NCBI GenBank assembly: GCA_025024175.1
Contig: QCXZ01000064.1
Span: 63,447,325-63,511,324, forward strand
DNA length: 64,000 bases
DNA from: Rhyzopertha dominica
Lineage: Eukaryota > Arthropoda > Insecta > Coleoptera > Bostrichidae
Reading direction: 5' to 3'
A program made the translations under genes and the position numbers. Below are positions 21,282 to 33,400 of the stretch, in pieces; the first letter of the stretch is position 1; every line of letters begins with the position of its first letter. A model generated the notes under the pieces. It did not search any database. It was given only the letters and a program-made list of their open reading frames with translations, and was not told where the DNA came from.

Positions 21282-21343
21282 TCAACTAACGGGTCNTAAT
21301 AGTTCGGCCACGTCAACTGACGGGTCGTAAGAGTTCGGCCATG
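21282..21343 (+). repeat. 31-bp tandem duplication at the inner left repeat
   Basis: TCAACTAACGGGTC... (21282-21312) is repeated as TCAACTGACGGGTC... (21313-21343), each with one AGTTCGGCC core. The first copy contains an N at 21295-21296. These are probable transposase-binding repeats that duplicated locally. Confidence 0.7.
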
Positions 21344-21461
21344 TATCCCATTAGCCATGGAAACACGAGGCGGCCTACCAAAACAAAACATATACGGAAT
21401 AAATCAACAACTATCTGTCAAGCGTAGCTTATACTTTATTTTGCAACAGTTGTCAAGTAAA

Positions 21462-22535
21462 ATGCCTCGTGGCATGCCTGTTAGTGAAGATTTGCGTATT
21501 TCTATGTGTAAAGCCCACGACCAGGGCATTTCGGGGCGTAAAATATCTGCTTCGCACTCAGTTCCGCGCTCTACAGTGCAAGACATTATCAATTTATACA
21601 AAAGAACTGGCGGGGTCCATCAAAAAAACAAACCTGGCCGACCAAGTCAAATTACCGGAGCAGATAAGAAAGCTTTGCGTAAAATTATCAGAACAAACCG
21701 ACGGTGCAATGCTAAAGAACTAACAGTACTATGGAGGGCTCGCATTTTAAAGGACGTTTCATTATCCACAACAAAGAGATGTATCAAAAAAATAGGTTAC
21801 AAATTTTATAAGGTATTATTACTTATTCTTTTGGACTACAAGCACTTATAATTTAATTTCATTTTTCTACTAGGCAAAAGAAAAACCCCTTTTGACCAAA
21901 CTACAGATGAAGAACAGACTAAAATGGGCGCGGGAACACAAAAACTGGACACAAATGCAATGGAATAGTATCATTTGGAGTGATGAGTCGAAATTTGAGG
22001 TATGTGTGGGTGACACGCGAAAGCGAAAGACACAGAAGCATACCACAATGACTGTTTGGTAAAAAAAGTTAAGTTCCCAGGGTCTGTGATGGTTTGGGGT
22101 TGTATGTCTGCTAGGGGTGTGGGTAGTCTGTGTATTATTGACGGCACTGTTAACGCGCAGAAATACAGAGACATTCTCGAAGAAAATTTTTTACCCTCCA
22201 TCCCGAATTGTCAAACGGCCGAAGGCGAATTTATGTTAAAGCAAGATGGAGCGCCCTGTCATACGGCAAAAATAGTTCAAACATGGTTGCAAGAACATAA
22301 AATACCGGTATTAAAATGGACCTCTTCCAGTCCGAATTTATCTCCAATTGAGACCTTGTGGCATAATATGAAGAAACGGCTTCGTAAAACTCCAGCGCGT
22401 ACCGTCAACGAATTAAAAGCCACCTTGCAGGCCATATGGGACAAAACGCTACAAGAGGAATGTGCTAGGCTCGTGGCTACAATGCCTAGCAGAATTAAAG
22501 CCGTTATTGCTAACAAAGGTGGTGTTACACATTAA
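21462..22535 (+). pseudogene. Tc1-like transposase, intron-containing, one frameshift
   Basis: Cut-and-paste DDE transposase. I chose the Met at 21462 (MPRGMPVSEDLR) because it begins the usual Tc1 N-terminus; the frame is open further up but that part is unlike the family. The first helix-turn-helix reads GISGRKISASHSVPRSTVQD, then a GRP-type linker (KPGRPSQIT) and a second HTH (LSTTKRCIKKIGYKFYK). After the intron come KEKPLLTKLQMKNRLKWARE and IIWSDESKFEV (first Asp, about 21983), GSVMVWGCMSARGVG, LKQDGAPCHTAKIV (second Asp, about 22243), and SPNLSPIETLWHNMKKRL (Glu, about 22350), a DD34E arrangement. It ends at a stop at 22533-22535. A single indel near 22025-22045 shifts frame between the first Asp and VKFPGSV. 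Otherwise it is strikingly intact beside its neighbours, so probably a younger insertion. Confidence 0.9.
21813..21873 (+). other. Putative 61-bp intron in the transposase
   Basis: The transposase frame reads TAT-AAG then GTATTATTAC at 21813, and resumes in the family sequence after TTTTTCTACTAG (ending 21873) with GCA-AAA-GAA-AAA. Removing 61 bases joins the second HTH to the catalytic domain in phase 0. GT-AG ends, a pyrimidine-rich 3' end and small size fit an insect intron. An insertion decayed by chance is the alternative. Confidence 0.7.
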
Positions 22536-22540
22536 ATGTT

Positions 22541-22560
22541 GGCCGAAGATAATTAAGATC
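22541..22560 (-). repeat. Right terminal repeat of the Tc1-like element (decayed)
   Basis: GGCCGAAGATAATTAAGATC is the inverted counterpart of the left CGTAATAGTTCGGCC repeat. GGCCGAA and ATTA-GA-C are kept, and two bases are added between them. Confidence 0.55.
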
Positions 22561-22860
22561 ATTTTGATCGAAAGCCTTCTGAAAATCAGTGTATATAACG
22601 TCAGTCCGCCTGATCAAGTCCATCCAATGCTTCAGAAACGATTTGGAGAAACGTGATACGGTAATTATCAATAGGAAACAGTGATACAGTAAACACAGAA
22701 GCGCAATCTATCAAGCGAAAGTTAGGAATGTCGTCCACTCCAGCAGTCAAAGAGTTTGTTGATGTCATCCTCGGAGATGCAGTCCAAACGAACAGAGATT
22801 AAATAGGCTCGCAGGTAAATATTTTAGAGGAAGTTTGCCGGTGCATTATCCAGGAATTAA
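22561..22860 (-). pseudogene. LINE relic, RT N-terminal part (upstream half of split LINE)
   Basis: Minus strand: GVDDIPNFRLIDCASVF (about 22720-22760) matches RT motif 1 (GxDxIPxxxxKDCA). A deletion follows, then RFSKSFLKHWMDL and VIYTDFQKAFDQND (about 22562-22610), motif A with the catalytic Asp. The sequence stops exactly where the Tc1-like right repeat begins. Its continuation is probably the RT tail at 20710-21085. Confidence 0.78.
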
Positions 22861-22864
22861 AGCT

Positions 22865-25800
22865 CTGTATACTTTCATTAACCATCCCTGCTTGGTATAC
22901 CTTTAGAAAATGACGCAAGGAAAAAGTTCTTAAAGTAATACTGCTATCCTTGCTTTTATGAATTTCAAATTGCGACAATGCTTCGCCATATTTAAGAGTA
23001 AACCTGACAAAATGACATAATATTTAACATATTGGTCATTTATAGTTAAAATGCTATAGAAACTTTTAATAAAGGAATACAGGGAATATGATTACTGTCA
23101 AAAGGATTAGTTCCATTAAATATTCCGATGTTTTCCCTATTAGAGATAATATATGAGCACACCATCGATGACATCCTTTCCTGCCCTATCTTTTATCACC
23201 CACTGACGGGATAATAACCTAATCGTTATTGACATTATGAACACCTGTCCGTGTCTGAACGACGGGCTGAAATCTATTATGAAAGGGCTGGAATTGGGCC
23301 CAAACCGCATACATTGTTCGCAGCTCGTCGCCTGTGGACGCCTCAAAAGCTACACAATCCACAAATATACGTTATCTTGTGCGCGATTAATCTTCCGGTA
23401 TCAGCAAGTCAGCGTTCGTTGTAATTATAATTTGCCAGCGACAAACGGCCAAAAACATCATTAAGCCTGCTATATCTGATTTATTATAATGAAATGTACA
23501 CAGCGACTCGTTAGTTGGCATTGTAAACATGTTAGTTTTGCGCTTATTTTGCAACTCGCCGTGTACAATAATTTGTTCGCATTGTCCGCTGGTACAATTT
23601 TCTCAATCATGTGAACAGCACGCATCATTAGCATTGTGTGACATCATTTCCGCATCCAACGGACCGCGCAAACTCTGGCCGGCTCTTCCGGTTTGTGACC
23701 GTTTGTCATTTCCCACCATGACAAGCGACGCTCATTTCATGGATACAGCACTAATTTATTGTTATTATCCCTCTAGCGGAGCTCAGTGCCCCTAGTCGGC
23801 CGAACTTTTTCTGTTAAGGGACAAGCTGGAATTGTGGGATTATTAATTTATGATGTATAATAAAACAAACATCAAGCATAATAAGCTTTGATATCAAAAG
23901 ATATCACTAAACGTATGGTCGTATTTCAAATTTTATGGAAAAAGTGATCAGCAATTTTAAAGCTTCCTAAATTTACCACAGATGTTGCCTTAAAATCTTT
24001 GCTTCTGCTGGACCAAATGACACTTCTTCTTACAGTTTAAAAGACTGTCCTACTTTTTTAACTAAGCAGCTACCACAAACAGGTACCTCAATGTTTGAAA
24101 AGAAATTTATTATGAGATGAATTAATCAGGGTAATCTGTTTTATTATCGCGAGAACAGAGATGTTATTGTTATTTTCGAATTGTCCTGAAAATTATAGAG
24201 AATAAAACTTATTGAGCATTTTCAAAACCTTTATGGTTTTAAAAACTCAAAACACGTCTGAACAGTTATAGAAGAGAGCTTCACTTCAATAAGTTGAGGA
24301 CGCCGTTAAGATTTGGCTTATTAGAGATAAATATCAAGACACTATCGTATTGTACTATGTCTACTTATAAGCATAAAAGCATGTGTTGTGGCGCTATGTA
24401 CCTCAGACTTTCCAGAATAGACTTGTCGGTTTAAGTTTAATCTGTTGTGACTTAATACGTTTCTAAGAGTAATAAGTCTGTCCTAGTAAATGTCAGATGC
24501 AATCTGCTCTACGTCTTGTTCTTGATGCTACATGGTCTTATAAATTGCATGCTAGGCACGACATGTTCTACGTCTTGGAGTAATAATACTGTGCTCTAGA
24601 CAGATAAAAACTACTTTACCCTGTAGCAAAAGAGACAGCATTTTAAGATTAAATTATTTAAAAAGAATCTATTCAAATTCTTTTTTGCGCAATAAATTTG
24701 CACTATATCGTTACTTAACAATAATTTTTGTTTTACCTACTTAAAAGTATATTAACTAGAAAAATTAAATTCATTTAANTTTATAGAAGCTATTAACTGG
24801 ATTTATTTGACTTCTATTTCCTATTTGATTGCTTGGCAATTTTTTTTAATTTCATAAGAAACGATCATCAGTGCTTTCTCATAAAAAACAGCCTGTTTCC
24901 AACAGAAAGCGTTCAACTTACTCAAAAACTAAAATGTTAGTTGAAGTTTTGCATTCATATTGATGTAATAATCGCCTGCTTTAATTAAAAAGCTTCGAGC
25001 TTGCTCATTTTGAGTTAGACAAATGTAAAGCTTTTAGATTTAGCGTTGCCGTTATTTTTTAACCATAAGTGCTAAATAAATATAACAAAATCTGTATATA
25101 AAAGCAACAGAAATATCATTTCAAAGTTATTTTGTTTCGTAAAGAGGTGAGTTGGTCTCATAGCTGGTATAGTATAATTTTGGTTTTTCAAAGTCTTTAC
25201 CTCCTTGTTTCTCTAAGTTTTTATACTATCACGTAAACGAAACTTGTCCGTGAACGAGATACTGTTATGGTGGGACCGAGGATATCGACTTCCCTTACAC
25301 TTTGTCAGGTAATAAACAAGAGACAGTGGAGTTAATCAAAAAAAGATACCAACAGAGCGACGCAGTCGCGATCGATGTGGTTCCATCCAGGAAGCTGCCA
25401 GGATGATAACGCAACGTTCCCTTGTCGTTAACCTTAAGTTTCTATAAATCGAGACGGCTGTTGACCTGGAATCGTCATTAAGGATTAGGGTTCTTTGAAT
25501 GAAAGCTCGTCGTAATTTCCTACGGTTGACGTTTGTTGACCCCAGCTTACGGATTATCTTTTATAAAAATACTCCTTCATTTATGGTTATTCAGACAGCC
25601 CAGCTCTTGCTTCCTTATAGTTGACGAGGTGTATTTTTTGGTAGCAATATCCTGTTTGGTCATCAAATTGTGTGCATTTGTTCTAGAATTCCGTGTGCTT
25701 ATTTCTTTTAAAACAACTGCTGAAAGATAGTTTTCTGTACTTTGTATGTAAAATTGTATCGTAGAAGACGAAATCTAAACAGATTAAGAAGGACAAAGTA

Positions 25801-26400
25801 TATTTTTATACGTTTGGAAACGCTCACACATATACTGTACTTACATTATGTAAGCAACTATAGACACATATTCTACCTTTGCACAGAATTTTGAAACGAT
25901 ATTGCTTAGGAGTATACGCGAGACGGTTGAGTACATTATTTCTTCCTTTAGCATAGTTTTGTTTATATGAGGTACTACCTTGGCTTGCTCTTGATAACTG
26001 GTGAATGTTCGTCAGGTGTAAGTACCTCAGGGACCGAATTTTGGTTATTTATATATCACACCTGCTATCAGTTGCTTTACCTTCAGTGTTATTTTTGACT
26101 TTAAACTAACATTTAACGAATACTTATGCCATAAACGCTATAGTCAAAGTTTTTCAGTAGCTGGAGTTTCTAAAATCGAATTTGTTTGGATTTTCAGTGT
26201 AGCGAATCACTGATATCTACCTATATAGTATTACATTTATGTTTTATTCGGTACAACGTCAGTTACTTGATTTATAATTCATTTTAAGGATTTTATATAT
26301 CCTGCACAAAGCACTGACCATGCACAAGTATTAAACAAATTATGTTAATTCTTTGCATATAAGATTGTTGTTGATGTAGTGAAATAAATTCTATACATTC
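22865..26400. other. No gene seen
   Basis: AT-rich with one GC-richer block at 23140-23800. Short open frames there (23237-23464, 23529-23795 plus; 23140-23346 minus) overlap on opposite strands and resemble nothing known. 24350-24620 has two TCTACGTCTTG repeats 75 bp apart but no larger structure. Single N at 24779. Confidence 0.55.
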
Positions 26401-29400
26401 CTCTAGTGCTTACCCTTAATCTACCTAATCAAATTGTTAGTTTTCTGTTTTCGTCACTGCTTCAAGGAAAATAGCTTGCATCCGAAAATCTATAAAACAC
26501 TTTCCACTCCAACCAGGAAATGCAGGCTTCGTTTTCAGTCATCTTTCCGGAATGACCTCTCACAAGGGGCTCGCATTGGTTTAATAAGCAGGCGCTATTG
26601 GGCCCAGCAGGCGCTGTTTATAGCTACCACCTGACGATAATACTTCCAAGCCCAAGAAAATTAACTACTTTATATTACAATACCTGCCAGTATTTGGCTT
26701 TGCACGGAAGAGCCTATTTTTAGATGGGCTCGTGGGTAATTAATTTTCCTGCATGCCCCTTCTTTTAAGGTGCGCTTCTTTAGTGGTAGGAGCGGGCGCT
26801 ACTGGTTTCAATGGTGAAAGCGGAAACTTGTTATTATGCCTGAATGGGTGCAAGCAATGCAGTCTCGCCGAAGTTAAACAAGGGAAGTTAGCAATTAGAG
26901 TGGCGCTGAGGCTTTTTCAGAGCGCCGTTGAACATCAGCAGGTCATGCTGACCCTTCTTCCCGGACTATAAAATCTAATAAAAACAATGTAAATAAAAGA
27001 TATGATGCAAATGATCATATCTCTTTGAATCAACTAAAGTCCCATAATCAAACATTATTTGATTAGTATGTTTTGATAAATCTAGGAATAAATGTAATGT
27101 TTGCTAACAAGATACTGATGTCAGAAATTTTCCATGCATTGTAATTAAAAATATCATCGTATTGATCATCACCATGCTCATACTTAAAAATTTTTTGTTT
27201 TAATTAACCATCTGCATTCAAATCGTTAAAGTATATATTATATCTTTCCTAGCATGGGTTTACCAGCTGAGAGCGATTAACTCTATTGAATAACTTATTG
27301 AAGTGAATAATACCAGTTGTTNATCAACTGTATTTTTGATGTAAAAATGTGATTAACCTTAATTGAAAATCATTAACCCTAGTTACCGATATATGGGCAC
27401 GTACGTTACCAACATGAGTTAATATCTATTCCAGTAAACTTACCTGTAATAAAATAAAAATATAATACGTATGTTAGCAGTGATTACAACACAATAATTA
27501 TTCTATTTCACAAAATACGTGATTTTCTATTGCTTTGTCTACTCGTATTCCACTTATATACTGTCTTCTAAATTTTTTTAAAATATTATGGACCGAATTT
27601 CTTACCTATAACACAGGATTTCATTAGGTATACGTATTTGACAGAACGATGAATTACTGGGTAAGGTTTTGAATAATGATATATACTAGAGTACACCTTG
27701 AATGAAAGTAGTTCGCCAACAAATCGTTAGTTGTTTTATATTTGAAGTGAAATACTTGAAAATGTAGAAGCTTAAATAGATTAGGTATCATGCTCATAAT
27801 GAGTTTGAATAAAACAGTCTAGCATAAACATCAATTTAGTCAAATTATAGATTGTAGGACCACGATTATTTCCGCTTTTAAATAGATATCTGGTTAGCCT
27901 GACAGTTTTCCTCATATGCCACGTAAATTCAAGATAAAGAATACAGCTAAAATCTAAGTGGTGAATTCTAATTCATCTTGTTATACTAAATACCTACAAA
28001 ATTTCAGCTGCTTTTCCCTGTCCTTTCAACAACGACAATAGTTTGAACACGACGTAGAACAAGTTTCCTCAACTTAACAACATGCACTACCAAAAAAGTT
28101 TTCCTATCGTTCTACAAATTATTACGGTGCAATTAGCGGAAAGTACAACTTTAGCATTCATGTTCATTGCTGCACTACTCAACTTCGCAAATTCGTGAAA
28201 TAAGGAGAGTTTCAACTCGCTGCTGCAAAACAGAAACCGGAACTATTCGTGAAGAGTAGAACAGGTCGTCAGACGTCTCCCGAAATACAGTTTAGTGAAA
28301 TGTTTGATTAAAGTGTCATTTCAACTTTGCCGTTTGGAAACAATAGGAACCGGATGCAGCTGTGGAGTAGGTTTGCGGTGAAGATGGCGGGGGGGGGGGT
28401 AGCAGATGGAGCAAGTTTGAAATAATATTAGATAGAGCAGTTATTTTATATAACTAATTGGACATTTATGCTCGAGAACTAGCTGATCGAAAGTGATTGT
28501 ATATCATCACCCGCTTGTAATTTTGCTATTAAAATATATTACAGCTTACTTTATCTTATTGTAACATGAGATTTAATATGCTTCATATTTTGTGGAATTT
28601 AAAATTTGTAAATTATTGCAAATAGTGAACGATAACTTCCAAGGCAAGCAATAAGAGATACGGGTGCGGCGCTCTGTTTCCGGTACGTGTACAACTTTTA
28701 CACAGCATAAACAAATTTATTTGGTTATATCAACAGTATTTCGCCACTCAAGAAAAAAGTACTTCTGTTTTTCTTTTTATTATTGTCTAGTTAATAGTTT
28801 TAACTAGTTTTTTTCTGTCCATTTGATAGAGAAAAACATTTAATGCGATACGTTCTTGTACACTTTGCACATCAGTTTAGACCAGTAGACATCATAAATG
28901 TAAACAAAATTTGGCTGATACGCCTGCAAAATGTAATAAACGTGTAATAAAGGAGTTTCTTTGAAACTAAGTACCCGTATTATACCCGGAATTTGAGCGA
29001 ACAAGCGCATAAAATGTCAATATCTCGTTCAGATAAACAGGTACCGCTGCGAGGACTTCCGCGAAATTGAATCCAGCAAACAAATAGATAAATCAGGATA
29101 TCGACGGGCTCTGTGCATCCAAAAGTGTAATTCCTATAAAAAGATCTTACTTTGAATTCAATATTCAATCCACTGTCGTATGTGTTCACACGAAAGCTAG
29201 GCAAACACACCCGATGTGTTTACTTAACGACTTTTATCCGAATTGTTATGGAGGGGACTATGGAAATGAAAGGCTAACATCTTCTTGGGAGTAATAGGAT
29301 AAAGGATTTCCTTTGGTAACGTTTTTTCTGATACATTACTTTCAAAATTGCAGCGTGTTTCAGCGATATTCAGCCAGAGATTTAAAATCGCTATTGTCGT

Positions 29401-30385
29401 AATCATTGCCACAATGATTTAACAATAATGGTACCTATAGACAAGAATTATTTATCCTTTATGTGAAGTGACACATCTACAGACTTTTTATACAGAAGTT
29501 GTTAAAGCGTGAAACGCCACACAAAATGATTCGAATTTTAAAAGTAAAAGCTTTTAACACTAATATTAACTGATTACTCTTTTTCATTCGCATCAGCGAG
29601 AAGAAATCCAAAGGTGGTGCGTTACTTGAAACAACTTGCATTGGGGCTGGGTTGAGCCAATGTATAAAATTTAATAAACGGTCCGTATGAGAGACACGAA
29701 ACTTATTTGAAACACGTTTTGAACTTTCATCTTGCCTGCCTTTGAGTATACGCGTTCGCTTTAGCTTGTTATCCGTGCATACTCGATATTCAGGTGAACA
29801 TTGTCAAAGTGTGCGGGAAACGGTATTATGATCGTATTTTCTTCTCCGCAGGGAGCGATGTGTGTAAAGGACATAACTTTAAAATACAACTTGGAAATGC
29901 CCAGTAAATAGGTCAAACGCGATACGACGGGGGTGGAGACGTCATTTAAGTTTCCGTAAAAAAAGGCTTATTACTTAAAAAGAACGCAATGAATCAGCTA
30001 CCTACATTTTTTAATCTCTAACGAGCATCGCCTTTTTGAGTTAAACTAACTTTTTGTAGAACTCATACCTTAACCCCTCATCTTATGAATAATAAATATT
30101 ATAGTATATTATAGTATAGGACGATAGTTATTTTCTACTTTTTCATTAATCGCCTTTGCATTTTTGATTCTTGAAAATATTCAATTCTGTAGAAGAATGG
30201 AACCCCTGCTATTTTCATTTTCAACTAGTGGACATCTTCACCTTGTCCGTCATCATTTTTAAACCCCTATGGTATTTGTTTTATATACGCCACTATTCTG
30301 TTGACATAAAACGTAGTTGAATATGATTTATTGTTAATCTGTGTTAAATTTTCAGTACTTTAATTTATGTTCATTCTTTTTCTTG
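26401..30385. other. No gene seen; includes an 11-G homopolymer
   Basis: Open frames at 26434-26634 and 26753-26971 (plus) and 28980-29210 and 29224-29412 (minus) are unrecognised. A run of eleven G lies at 28389-28399. Single N at 27322. The rest is AT-rich unique sequence. Confidence 0.55.
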
Positions 30386-30388
30386 CAG

Positions 30389-30482
30389 TGACATGTATTG
30401 AATCTAGGGATATCAGAACACCATTGAAGACTGGAAGAGAGATTCCGTTCCTTTAGATCAAGTATTCCTTTCTTGTATGTAG
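30389..30482 (+). other. Candidate noncoding or UTR exon
   Basis: A pyrimidine-rich acceptor (TTCATTCTTTTTCTTGCAG, ending 30388) and a near-consensus donor (TGTAG then GTAAGC, intron from 30483) bracket 94 bp. All three frames contain stops, so it could only be a UTR or long noncoding RNA exon. Splice signals this good also occur by chance in 64 kb, so this is a weak call. Confidence 0.2.
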
Positions 30483-30489
30483 GTAAGCG

Positions 30490-33400
30490 TTTAATTAGCG
30501 TAAGTGTAACAACAAATCTTTGGTATCATCAGCAAAAATATAAACAACTAAAGTGTTGTTTTGTGATTATTATTTGGGACATATTTTTCTAGTAACGTTC
30601 TTGGTTTTTTATTTTACTATTCCGTACACGTGTACCATATCAAAAAATATGCTAACTGAAGCTGCGAAAGATAAAACAATTAATACAGTGTAAGTTACAT
30701 TTATTAACTGTATCTTTACCACCGACTTTATAGCAATTTAGACAGCAAACGATACACAACAACGCCATTAATTAGGTTAGGCGAAACAATGCTGGTCAGA
30801 AGATTGGAATAGACCGCCAGAAAAATATGCCTTGATGCTCCCGACTGGAATACAATGGTCCAGTCCAGCAGCCGGCTCTCACCGTAACATAATGCACAAT
30901 AGTTTAACCGTGCGCACAAAAGTGGGCTTTATTTTCTGCAATTTGTAACTGTCGAAAATATAAAGCAACACTAAATCTAGTTAGCGATATGTGGTGGTTT
31001 TTCCTAACGCGCTTAATACATTTTTATCCTGTGGGATCCCATCCTTCGTCAAGTGATTGATTATTCAGCGGTTTGCCTAATTGCGAACACTGCTGTTCCG
31101 CTTAAACTTCTAAACATGAACCGACTAATGGACTACCAGACTTGCGATTCCTGCCCGTTGGATTAGATGCACCGTCCACGTCAGCGGTGACCTATTTCTA
31201 CCCAAAACAAAAACGACATGCGGAACATCTCTCATATCAAGTTTAATCTGCAAAATACGCCCGCCGCTTTAGCAAATGTCGTACGAGGAAAATGCGATTT
31301 AGGTCGAAGCATTAACCGCTCGGAATCTTTAGTAATTTCAAGTGACGGGTTTGCCGTTTCGAATGTACAATCTTCGTAAGCCCACGTCGTGTCATTTGCT
31401 TTGTGTTTCACCACAGACGAATATTTCAGCACCAGGTTTTATAAAATTGACAATAAAGCGATACCAGGCAATCAGAGGTTTCCCTTGCACCCATAGAACC
31501 GACTGCTATCCATTAATAGTATTTACTAAACACTAATAAGATATATATTTTGGTATAGAGTCATCAGTTAACATTTTATTTCGAAACAACAAGTCGTCTC
31601 ATTTACTCTCGCACATATAGAATTTGTTGCATTAAAATTGCAACACCCTTAAAGCAAGATATACATTTTTACATTAAGTAAATTATAATAAGAACATTTT
31701 GGTTGAACCAGGCATTTAGGAAATAGTGAATACAAGTAACCTCACACTATATGATGGCGTGACATTAAAGTTATATGAAATAAGCTCTAGTTAGCTTTAG
31801 ACTTTCTTTTAACGAAAATTTCTAGTATGTTTTTTGTACTCGGCTTGAAGAAACAACAACATGTGTCAGTTCATATAGGACCTGGATGCCCTCTATGAAA
31901 TACAAATTTGTAAAGTGTAATAAGCAACTATTCATGGCTTTATAGATGATTTAAAAAAATGCATCCCACTTCCATCAACAAGTGCAGTAATAGAATTGCT
32001 CCGTTTGCAACAAACAAACCAAGCCTTCGCATACAGTTAACGAGTGTGGTTTAGTCGAGCTCCATTCAATTCCCCGCGATGGAGTCGCCGACCCAGGCGC
32101 ACCATCGCTTTCCGCTTAGCGGATATCTACATTTTATTGTTGGTTTTATTGTCCGTTGGAAATCAATTTGTAGGAGGTTGTAAAGTACTCCGTTTGTAAT
32201 ATAGGCCGAATTACACCCGGGCGTATAACCAACCGATCGGACGCACTAAATCGACTCGCGTGTGTAGCGTTCGAATCAATTGCTGTAAATTCAAGTAGGC
32301 GAGAAGTAAAGTAGATAAGGCTCGAAATGGAAATAGCTGGGACCGTGGGGGTTCCCCCGGGGGTGTGAGTGAGGCGAAGGTCAGTTTGAGAGGCAAGCCG
32401 AGTCCAACTGGAATATCTCGGAATTGATTGCCCCCCCCCCCCCCCGGGGCTGATCGACCATCGATCCGGGTGAAGCGCCGTCCCTGCACCCGACGTGGAT
32501 AGTGCTTAAATTATGGCCTAATTGATGGGCACTTGAAGTAATCGATGCTATTTACGGAACTAAATAAAGACGCACAGATGGACCGAACGGGGAAAAATTT
32601 CGTTCGATTGTGAGAATCTCCCGACACAATGCTTGAATGTTGTAGAAATATCTGGTGGCTCACTAAGAAAAGACACATTTTGGGGTAGAAGTAGAGTACT
32701 GTATACGGGATGTTTCTGAAGTGATCTGAATGTGTGATAAGCAAAGCCTCAGTTTAAAGAATAGTCATCCACCGGATCGAACAAACAAAAAATTACATGT
32801 ACCAAAAAAGCAAACATTATAACCATCCCTAAATAGGTGTGGATGTCTTGCTTTATAACAATACTTTATTATTGAAGGTTAAGTAAAGTCACTCATTTTT
32901 CTACAAAATCGCTAAAACAATGAAACATTTGTCACATAGATTAAAATTATTAGAATTAAATTAGCGAAACGATGTTATTTATTTGACAATACACACTCTG
33001 AATGCCAATAATGAGATCCCCATTACATAAAATTTTGTTGTCCACTTATTCAAAATTCTAGACAGTGTATTACAGCGTTTCCCTAACTAATTAAGTCACT
33101 TGCAAGCAACTGAATTTGAAGCTTCGGGAACCGAATTGAACACTTTGAAATATCCGAACGGAATCGCGCCATTGAATTCGATTAGGTATCCTGCAGTCGG
33201 TAATTGCTGCTGACGGCGACGCTGGTCATTTGCTTGTTCAATTAACGAAACTTAAAAGGGTCTTGTTCAATTTAAAACTTTTTAGGAGGGAATTTTGCCG
33301 CCGTCACCTCATTATTGAGACTTAATCAATCGGAAACTTTATGTTACGGAAAGTTCCGAAGGACCTGGTAAAATACGGTAAAACAGATTATTTTTTTGGA

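Larger units (their letters stand above)
21091..22560 (+). mobile_element. Tc1-like DNA transposon, nearly complete
   Basis: Contains a full-length Tc1-type transposase gene with a short intron and one frameshift. The left end carries three copies of GGTCGTAATAGTTCGGCC-type sequence: 21094-21110, 21291-21309 and 21321-21340. The right end carries one decayed inverted copy, GGCCGAAGATAATTAAGATC (22541-22560). Two left copies about 200 bp apart recall the IR/DR arrangement of some Tc1-like elements, but the right outer repeat is absent or deleted. It sits inside a minus-strand LINE. Confidence 0.85.

Noticed and set aside
23529..23795. 88-codon plus-strand open frame rich in Cys
   Set aside because: No cysteine spacing of a known domain, no flanking exon signals; overlaps other meaningless frames in a GC-richer block.
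31630..31660. TTGCATTAAAATTGCAACACCC as a Tc1 terminus
   Set aside because: A short palindrome with no partner repeat or transposase sequence in reach.
32211..32489. 92-codon minus-strand open frame
   Set aside because: Created by a GC-rich island with a C15-G4 run (poly-Gly in translation); no family resemblance.
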